Assembly (NCBI GenBank): GCA_027057815.1
Contig: JALURD010000016.1
Span: forward strand, 1-6,759
Direction of reading: 5' to 3'
Source: Acidilobaceae archaeon
GTDB lineage: Archaea > Thermoproteota > Thermoprotei_A > Sulfolobales > Acidilobaceae
DNA length: 6,759 bases
Of the stretch, positions 1 to 4,527 are shown piece after piece; the stretch's first letter is position 1; each line of letters begins with the position of its first letter. Both the position numbers and the translations under genes were made by a program. The notes below the pieces were generated by a model. That model saw nothing but the letters and a program-made list of their open reading frames with translations, was not told where the DNA came from and did no database searches.

Positions 1-1
1 G

Positions 2-301
2 AGCGCGCTCAGGAAATACGTCCTAAAAGGCGTAGTTGGCAGAGATCAAGCAGTTAAGGCGTTCTCACTGATAGCTGATAGTGATATCCGGCTTGTGCCT
101 ATAGATCGTGAACTAGCCCGCGAAGCGTTAACGCTAAGCCTTGAACTTGGGGTGAGCGTGTATGATGCAGCCTACCTCTCCCTCGCCCGCAGGCTAAACG
201 CGCCCTTTTACACTAGCGATGAGAGGCTGCTAAGTGTCAGCGGGGTCAGGAAGCTTGGCGTCGCCCGCCACGTTACGGAATACCGGGCCAGAGGCGGCTG
301 A
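2..301 (+). CDS. PIN-domain (VapC-like) ribonuclease, C-terminal part
   Basis: The frame is open from the left edge to a TGA at 299-301, giving 99 residues. The internal GTG at 95 is not the real start, because the frame continues upstream with sensible helical sequence. The segment VYDAAYLSLARRLNAPFYTS followed by DERLL matches the C-terminal half of PIN domains: an acidic residue in the YDA motif at the start of a helix, then a beta strand leading into T-S-D with the last metal-ligating aspartate. PIN domains are Mg/Mn-dependent RNases, and single-domain archaeal ones of about 130-145 residues are usually VapC toxins. About 35-45 residues with the first catalytic aspartate are therefore missing off the edge, where a VapB antitoxin gene would also be expected. 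Family assignment is firm; toxin role is inference, since no antitoxin is visible. It may share a transcript with the radical SAM gene 52 bases downstream. Confidence 0.85.
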   Translation, partial: SALRKYVLKGVVGRDQAVKAFSLIADSDIRLVPIDRELAREALTLSLELGVSVYDAAYLSLARRLNAPFYTSDERLLSVSGVRKLGVARHVTEYRARGG

Positions 302-340
302 CGACGAAGTTATGCCCTCCAGCACATAGGGCTCTGCCCT

Positions 341-348
341 GGGAGGTG
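341..348 (+). promoter_or_regulatory. Ribosome binding site of the radical SAM gene
   Basis: GGGAGGTG lies five bases before the ATG at 354 and is complementary to the conserved CACCU end of archaeal 16S rRNA. It fixes that ATG as the start. No TATA-like AT-rich element is present between 302 and 340, which suggests transcription from further upstream. Confidence 0.7.
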
Positions 349-353
349 CGTGT

Positions 354-1625
354 ATGGGTAAGTGTAGGGTCTGTGGCAGGGAGTCCAGGCTTGTATCCTC
401 CTGGCTTGGTGTATGCGCTGAGTGTCTTAGGAAAAGGTCCGGGGAGGCACTGGGCAGGGTCAGGAGGGTCAGGAGGCTGTGGAGGGCTAGGCTGGGCCTG
501 CCCGGGGACCCCCCGCGCGCAAGTGGCAAGGCTGCTCAGTGTAAGCTGTGCGTTAACGAGTGCGTGATACCCGACGGCGGCTCCGGCTACTGCGGGGTCT
601 GGAGGGGCAAGAACGGCAGACTCGAGCACGTCGCCGGGCCCGGAGGGCTTTTAGGCTTCACCTACCTCGACCCCCTCCCCACTAACTGCGTGGCCACACC
701 CGTCTGCCCAGCCGCTACTGGGAGGGGCTACCCTGGATACACTGACACGAGGGGCCCGGAGTACGGCTACTATAACCTGGCCGTCTTCATGGGTGGATGC
801 CCCCTGGACTGCGCGTTCTGCCAGAACTGGGAGCACAAGCTCATGGTAGCAGGGGGATCCCCCGCGGGCCTGGAGGGCATCCCTCCTACTAAGGCACAAT
901 ACTGGAGGAGGACGATGAGCGTAGACCAGCTAGTATGGGAGGCCCTCGATGATAGGGTGCGGTGCGTCTGCTACTTCGGCGGGGATCCCACCCCCCAGGC
1001 CGGGATCCTGGTAGCGGCGTCGCGTAGAATGGTTCGCGAGTCCAGGGAGATGGGGCAGAGGTTCAAGAGGATATGCTGGGAGACCGACGGGCTAGCCAAC
1101 CCGAGGCTCATGAGGGAGATGGCTAGGGTGAGCCTGGAGAGCGGAGGCATAGTCAAGATAGACTGGAAGGCCTGGACCCCTGCTATATATGAAGCGCTCA
1201 CGGGCGTAGACGGGGTTAAAGCCCTGGAGAGGCTTAGGGAGAACGCTAGGATAGTAGCCGAGATGGGGAGGGAGAGGAGGGATCCCCCGCTACTCGTGGT
1301 CAGTACCCTCCTAGTCCCCGGCTACGTGGGTCCCGGGGAGGTCTACAGGATTGCCAGGTACCTGGCAAGCCTAGACCCCGGGATCCCGATGGTGCTACTA
1401 GCATTCCACCCAGACCACAGGATGCCCGACCTCCCAACCACAAGCGCGGACCACGCCGAGAAGGCCCTGGAAGCCGCTTACAAGGCTGGCCTCCGCGAAG
1501 TCTACCTGGGCAACGAGTGGCTCCTCAGGCCGCACTACAATGTAGAGCCGTGGTGGGACGACTGGGCTTCTGGCGGGTCTTATTCTGGCGGGTCTTACGG
1601 TGAAGGCAGCCATTCAGAGCCTTGA
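354..1625 (+). CDS. Radical SAM protein with N-terminal zinc ribbon (AmrS/PflA-related)
   Basis: A 423-residue cytoplasmic iron-sulfur enzyme of the radical SAM superfamily. CPLDCAFC (residues 149-156) is the Cx3Cx2C motif that binds the SAM-cleaving [4Fe-4S] cluster. GGDPTP (209-214) is the glycine-rich SAM-contacting strand, and ETDG (243-246) and KIDWKAW (268-274) follow as in the AmrS (AmmeMemoRadiSam) and pyruvate formate-lyase activase group. Ahead of the core are a zinc-ribbon pattern (C4, C7, C21, C24), a basic linker (about 26-47), and a CxxCx3Cx9C block (C63, C66, C70, C80) typical of AmrS-like proteins. C112 and C118 lie in a further segment before the core. As I recall, Thermococcales have homologues with the same zinc ribbon and cysteine layout, so this is a known archaeal subfamily of unproven substrate. 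The last 18 residues are Gly/Ser/Tyr-rich and look disordered. No AMMECR1 or Memo partner gene is in the window, so the reaction cannot be assigned. Confidence 0.9.
   Translation: MGKCRVCGRESRLVSSWLGVCAECLRKRSGEALGRVRRVRRLWRARLGLPGDPPRASGKAAQCKLCVNECVIPDGGSGYCGVWRGKNGRLEHVAGPGGLLGFTYLDPLPTNCVATPVCPAATGRGYPGYTDTRGPEYGYYNLAVFMGGCPLDCAFCQNWEHKLMVAGGSPAGLEGIPPTKAQYWRRTMSVDQLVWEALDDRVRCVCYFGGDPTPQAGILVAASRRMVRESREMGQRFKRICWETDGLANPRLMREMARVSLESGGIVKIDWKAWTPAIYEALTGVDGVKALERLRENARIVAEMGRERRDPPLLVVSTLLVPGYVGPGEVYRIARYLASLDPGIPMVLLAFHPDHRMPDLPTTSADHAEKALEAAYKAGLREVYLGNEWLLRPHYNVEPWWDDWASGGSYSGGSYGEGSHSEP
456..476 (+). repeat. 9-bp tandem repeat in the basic linker
   Basis: The unit AGGGTCAGG occurs at 456-464 and 465-473, followed by a further AGG. 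In frame it encodes the repeated R-V-R motif of the arginine-rich linker between zinc ribbon and second cysteine block. The period is a multiple of three, so copy number changes would keep the frame. Confidence 0.75.
798..821 (+). other. Radical SAM Cx3Cx2C cluster-binding motif
   Basis: These codons encode C149-P-L-D-C153-A-F-C156, immediately followed by Q-N-W. The three cysteines coordinate the [4Fe-4S] cluster whose open iron binds S-adenosylmethionine. All three are intact, so the enzyme is predicted to be active. Confidence 0.9.
1568..1597 (+). repeat. Perfect 15-bp tandem duplication in the C-terminal tail
   Basis: TTCTGGCGGGTCTTA occurs twice back to back (1568-1582 and 1583-1597). 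In frame it gives two S-G-G-S-Y units just before the stop. It looks like a recent slippage duplication in an unconstrained tail. Confidence 0.9.
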
Positions 1626-1649
1626 CTCTGACGATTAGTTAACCCATGC

Positions 1650-1669
1650 GGGGAAGGGGAAAGAAGAGC
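1650..1669 (-). terminator. Possible pyrimidine-tract terminator of the surface protein gene
   Basis: Read on the minus strand, this stretch is a run of only C and T apart from its first base, including TCTTCTTTCCCC, about 35-55 bases past the stop of the surface protein gene. Archaeal RNA polymerase terminates on T-rich tracts. This one is interrupted by C and so is a weak candidate. It lies in the 78-base gap between the two convergent genes, and no T tract serves the plus-strand gene. Confidence 0.3.
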
Positions 1670-1703
1670 GGTTGATAGTCAATGAATTTCGGAGCTGGCT
1701 AGG

Positions 1704-4199
1704 CTAGGTCTTCCTGCCGGTTAAGAGTAGAGCGGCCAGTGTGGCTATTACCAGGATTAAGGTTGCGGCTGATACCGTCATGGCTCTGGAGCCTATGGTC
1801 TTTGCCTCCTCAACACGCTTTGCCAGATCGTCTATGCTAGCCTTAGTGGCGTCGAGTTTGTCCGAGACGTCGCCTAGGGTTGAGGCTATGTTTGACGCGG
1901 TCTCCTCTAAGACTGATACCCTAGAGTCTATCGAGTCTACCTTGGATGCGAGCTGGTTCTGCTTTGATTCAAGTGATTTTTGGGCTTCCCTGATCACTAC
2001 TACTTTGTCCATTAGCTGTGTTAGCTTGTTTGAAAGATCTGACTGGCCCTGAGCCACTTTCCCTAGACTGTCCTCCAGGGTCGAGAGCCTGCCTGATACG
2101 TCAGCTAGCCTGGCTTCTATGGCTTCAACCCTATTCTTCACGTCAACTAGGCTGGAGGCCGTAGAGTTGACTGCCTCCTCGAGTGTGGATACTCTATCCT
2201 GAAGCTCCCCTATGCCCTGGGCTATGTAGTCTACCACCTTGAGCTTGAAGCTTGCGTATGCCGCGTAGCTTATGAGGCCAGTCAGGGTTACGTCGTACTC
2301 GCCCTCCCTGAGGGCTGGGAGGAAGAGGCTGATCTCAGCCCTCCCCTGAGAATCGCTCATCGCCAGGTCCAGGGTGAAGTTGTTGAGCAGTACAGCGAAT
2401 GTTGCTTCCCTCGGCAGCCCCGTCACAGTCACCTTAATCCAGCCCGCCCTGCCAGCGGGGAACTCCTCCTCGGATACCTCGACCACCGGTGTCGGCCTGT
2501 CTCCAAGCTTAGCTGTGAAGATGTCTGTATTGGATACACCCATCTTGAATAGCGGGGTGTCTACTGGGAAGTAGAAGGACCTCCTGGTGTCGGTCCATAC
2601 TGGGTGCACGTTCTTCTCCGTGACAGCTAGGTTTATGTAGTCGCCGACGAAGAATGCCCACAGGACTGGGTTGGTGTAATCCGTGACCCTCACGTTGCCT
2701 GCGAACGAGCCGTTCACGTAGCGGTCGTAGTATATGTCGAAGCCCAGCCTAGCTGGCGCCAGCCTGGTGTCGGCCCATACAATGTGAGCGGAGCCATCGG
2801 GGCCCGCCTCGACCCATGGGAAGAACTGGGCATTGCAGGAGCCTTCGGGGTCGCTATTCACTCTTATCGGCTGGCTCCAAGTCTTACCCCAATCATTGCT
2901 AACGATTAAGTAGACGTCGGCTGGGTCGCATCCGATGCCGTCTGGGTCGGCAGCGTAGACGATATAGACTGTCCCATTGGATCCCACAGCTATTGATGGG
3001 AACATGGATGACCACCACCTGAACGCTGGGAACTCCGTCTCGCCTATCCTGTAGGTGTAGTAGTATGTGAGTTCGTTGGGTATGACTGCGGCTATAACTG
3101 GCTTGCTCCAAGTCTTGCCTCCATCGTCCGACCTTACAACCATTAAAGCGGCGGAGCCATTGAGCCAGCCGTCATCCAGGGAGTCGTAGTACGTCACGAA
3201 GATGGTTCCATTAGGCGCTACGGCCGGGTAGGATCCCTGGACTATCCTAGGCACCATTGGGCCCTCCGCGGCTGAAATGGTTACCGTGGGGCTCACGGCC
3301 ACAGGGCCTATCCAGGTTTTTCCGCCGTCGTGTGAAACGGCCACCCTTATCGTAACGTTAGTTATGTAATCGTTGGCCGTGTAGTTGTATCCCTCGATGA
3401 ACTCCGTGTAGCTTATCACGATCATGGTGTCATTAGTCAAGGGGGACTTGCCCACGGCTATGTACTCCTTGTCAATGAATAGTGTGAAGGGGTAGAAGCC
3501 CTGGATTATGAGGTTAGTTGCGTTCATGTAGTCAGGCGTTATCGCCGCCTTAAACTCCCACGTCTCCCCTCCATCCCTCGAAATTCCGAGCATAACTGTG
3601 CTCTGGAAGGCCTGTGTGTAGTTGAAGGGCGGCGGTAGGGGCCTATAGCCCGCTGAGAGGTAGGCGAGGTAGAAGGTCCCGTCGGGGCCGGCGTCGAGGG
3701 CCGGGTCTCCCAGTATGAAGTCATTGACTGGGTCATAAGCCTTCGTTATAACCGGGCCCTCCCAGGTGTCTCCACCGTCGATAGTATAGTATATGCCTAC
3801 AACAACATAGGGCCCCGAGACGGCCGTGTATCCCAGCTCTTGGTGGGCGGCTACGACGAGATTGTCGGGGTTGACAGGATTAGCGGCTATGGAGGGCTCG
3901 CTCTCAAAGGGCCCTCCATAGTCACGGGTAACCCTTACATTAGTGGAGAACGGCGAGTCGGGTAGGGCGACGGGCCTCGCCTCGCCTCCACGCTGGACGG
4001 GAGAGTAAATTCCTAAGGGGTTCCCTGAACGCTCTCCTCCCATAATGTGCGAGAACACTCCCGAATAGTACCCTTTCATGGGAACCTTCCACTCGACCCT
4101 CACATGCTCCTCTTCAGCGTAGACAGCCCCGCCTGACGCGCTCAGAGCGATTAATGCAACTAGGATGACTAGACCTAGCCTGGAGAGCGGCTTCAACAC
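1704..4199 (-). CDS. Stalked surface protein: Asp-box beta-propeller, coiled coil, C-terminal membrane anchor
   Basis: Probably an extracellular protein anchored in the membrane. Residues are numbered here from an upstream in-frame ATG at 4244; subtract 15 for the preferred GTG start at 4199. That GTG has GGTGGGG just upstream and opens directly into a classic Sec signal peptide (K18, R22, hydrophobic 23-40, cleavage after V-Y-A43). About 100-580 form a beta-propeller of roughly six blades with five Asp boxes (S/T-x-D-x-G-x-T-W) at 154, 222, 304, 372 and 449, as in sialidase/BNR proteins. About 583-673 look like a beta-sandwich. About 678-814 are an unbroken heptad coiled coil. About 822-842 are a membrane helix followed by the short tail G-R-K-T. 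There are eleven N-x-S/T sequons and only two cysteines after the signal peptide (C439, C469). Annotation pipelines may call it exo-alpha-sialidase, but I cannot find the arginine triad or Tyr/Glu pair, so enzymatic activity is unproven. It could instead be a structural S-layer-associated protein. Confidence 0.88.
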   Translation of the reverse strand: MLKPLSRLGLVILVALIALSASGGAVYAEEEHVRVEWKVPMKGYYSGVFSHIMGGERSGNPLGIYSPVQRGGEARPVALPDSPFSTNVRVTRDYGGPFESEPSIAANPVNPDNLVVAAHQELGYTAVSGPYVVVGIYYTIDGGDTWEGPVITKAYDPVNDFILGDPALDAGPDGTFYLAYLSAGYRPLPPPFNYTQAFQSTVMLGISRDGGETWEFKAAITPDYMNATNLIIQGFYPFTLFIDKEYIAVGKSPLTNDTMIVISYTEFIEGYNYTANDYITNVTIRVAVSHDGGKTWIGPVAVSPTVTISAAEGPMVPRIVQGSYPAVAPNGTIFVTYYDSLDDGWLNGSAALMVVRSDDGGKTWSKPVIAAVIPNELTYYYTYRIGETEFPAFRWWSSMFPSIAVGSNGTVYIVYAADPDGIGCDPADVYLIVSNDWGKTWSQPIRVNSDPEGSCNAQFFPWVEAGPDGSAHIVWADTRLAPARLGFDIYYDRYVNGSFAGNVRVTDYTNPVLWAFFVGDYINLAVTEKNVHPVWTDTRRSFYFPVDTPLFKMGVSNTDIFTAKLGDRPTPVVEVSEEEFPAGRAGWIKVTVTGLPREATFAVLLNNFTLDLAMSDSQGRAEISLFLPALREGEYDVTLTGLISYAAYASFKLKVVDYIAQGIGELQDRVSTLEEAVNSTASSLVDVKNRVEAIEARLADVSGRLSTLEDSLGKVAQGQSDLSNKLTQLMDKVVVIREAQKSLESKQNQLASKVDSIDSRVSVLEETASNIASTLGDVSDKLDATKASIDDLAKRVEEAKTIGSRAMTVSAATLILVIATLAALLLTGRKT
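1719..1781 (-). other. C-terminal transmembrane anchor of the surface protein
   Basis: Residues 822-842, just after the coiled coil, form one strongly hydrophobic segment (Ala/Leu/Ile/Val) bounded by R820 and by the terminal G-R-K-T. This orientation puts the propeller and stalk outside and the basic tail inside, the usual arrangement for archaeal stalk proteins. Confidence 0.85.
1800..2213 (-). other. Coiled-coil stalk region of the surface protein
   Basis: Residues 678-814 (numbered from the ATG at 4244) keep one heptad register with no break. Core positions at 702, 709, 716, 723, 730, 737, 744, 751, 758, 765, 772, 779, 786 and 793 are all V, I or L. The partner positions 699, 706, 713, 720, 727, 741, 748, 769, 776, 790, 797, 804 and 811 are also aliphatic, with Gln at 734, 755 and 762 and Ala at 783. 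At about 0.15 nm per residue this is a rod of roughly 20 nm. Confidence 0.85.
4071..4199 (-). other. Predicted Sec signal peptide at the N-terminus of the surface protein
   Basis: Read from the GTG at 4199, the N-terminus is a short basic start (K, R), an uninterrupted Leu/Val/Ile/Ala core, a small-residue G-G-A stretch and V-Y-A before E-E-E. Cleavage after that alanine falls near 4116; the rest of the range is the start of the mature chain. With the ATG at 4244, the signal would instead have a 22-residue N-region carrying three acidic residues, which is unusual. Confidence 0.75.
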
Positions 4200-4201
4200 A
4201 T

Positions 4202-4208
4202 CCCCACC
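4202..4208 (-). promoter_or_regulatory. Ribosome binding site deciding the surface protein start
   Basis: GGTGGGG on the minus strand has its GGTG core five bases before the GTG at 4199 and eight before a TTG at 4196. Nothing comparable precedes the ATG at 4244. It supports the downstream start. Confidence 0.55.
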
Positions 4209-4280
4209 CACAGCTTCAGCGTATTCACAGGTGATGGCAGGCATTAGATAAAACTAACCCGTCGAACACCCACAGGGAAA

Positions 4281-4294
4281 CCTTTTATAATAAA
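4281..4294 (-). promoter_or_regulatory. Archaeal TATA box of the surface protein gene
   Basis: The minus strand reads TTTATTATAAAAGG with a purine-rich AAGA stretch upstream that could serve as the TFB recognition element. Transcription should begin about 25 bases downstream, near 4260. That gives a leader of about 60 bases to the preferred GTG, or about 16 bases to the alternative ATG at 4244. Confidence 0.65.
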
Positions 4295-4304
4295 TCTTAT
4301 TCAG

Positions 4305-4316
4305 AAAGAAAAATCG
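4305..4316 (-). terminator. Probable T-tract terminator after tRNA-Ile
   Basis: The minus strand reads ATTTTTCTTTCT about 45-55 bases beyond the 3' end of the tRNA and just before the surface gene promoter. A T-rich run without a hairpin is the normal intrinsic terminator in archaea. Confidence 0.5.
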
Positions 4317-4360
4317 ATATTGCCCCGATAGCTGGGGGTGGATCGTTTTTCGTAAAGTAA

Positions 4361-4437
4361 TGGTGGGCCCGGGGGGATTCGAACCCCCGACCGCCCGGTT
4401 ATCAGCCGGGCGCTCTACCAGGCTGAGCTACGGGCCC
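4361..4437 (-). tRNA. tRNA-Ile (anticodon GAT), CCA encoded, no intron
   Basis: The minus strand folds into a complete cloverleaf of 77 bases including CCA. The acceptor stem is GGGCCCG/CGGGCCC (seven pairs), the D stem GCTC/GAGC, and the anticodon stem CCCGG/CCGGG around loop CTGATAA with anticodon GAT (4401-4403). The variable region is CGGTC and the T stem GGGGG/CCCCC around TTCGAAT. The discriminator base is A, followed by the encoded CCA (TGG at 4361-4363 on the plus strand). It decodes AUC and AUU isoleucine codons. The all-GC acceptor, anticodon and T stems fit a hyperthermophile. There is no intron and no duplicated 3' end nearby, so there is no sign of integration at this tRNA. Confidence 0.97.
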
Positions 4438-4483
4438 TGCGGTGGACCGGCCTCGTGATCCGTTGTTTGGCTTCGTGCTTGGG

Positions 4484-4494
4484 GATTATTAATG
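4484..4494 (-). promoter_or_regulatory. Possible TATA element of tRNA-Ile
   Basis: CATTAATAATC on the minus strand is the only AT-rich stretch between the acetyl-CoA synthetase stop (4528) and the tRNA 5' end (4437). It would give a start near 4462 and a short leader that would be trimmed by RNase P. Read-through from the synthetase gene is the alternative, as no T-tract separates the two. Confidence 0.4.
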
Positions 4495-4527
4495 CTTAGT
4501 CAGTCCTGGATCTACTCTTGAATGTTC

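Noticed and set aside
346..567. An open frame of 73 codons from a GTG at 346, overlapping the radical SAM start
   Set aside because: It is a Gly/Ala/Leu-rich out-of-frame reading of the zinc-ribbon region. Its GTG is part of the ribosome binding site for the ATG at 354, and the 354 frame has clear domain motifs.
230..629. Overlapping open frames of 99 and 118 codons on the minus strand
   Set aside because: They lie antisense to the radical SAM and PIN genes, are rich in Pro, Ser and Leu as expected from the complement of GC-rich coding DNA, and have no promoter, ribosome binding site or recognisable motif.
1704..4199. Confident naming as exo-alpha-sialidase
   Set aside because: Asp boxes mark the fold, not the activity; they also occur in non-sialidase propellers. 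I could not identify the catalytic arginines, the Asp or the Tyr/Glu pair, so only the fold is claimed.
4302..4312. An 11-base word (CAGAAAGAAAA) shared with 6547-6557
   Set aside because: The two copies sit in different positions relative to the promoters (upstream of one TATA box, downstream of the other). A low-complexity purine word of this size can recur by chance; the first copy is better explained as the complement of a T-tract terminator.
4361..4437. tRNA-Ile as a possible integration site for a mobile element
   Set aside because: I found no second copy of the tRNA 3' end in the window, and no integrase or atypical sequence on either side.
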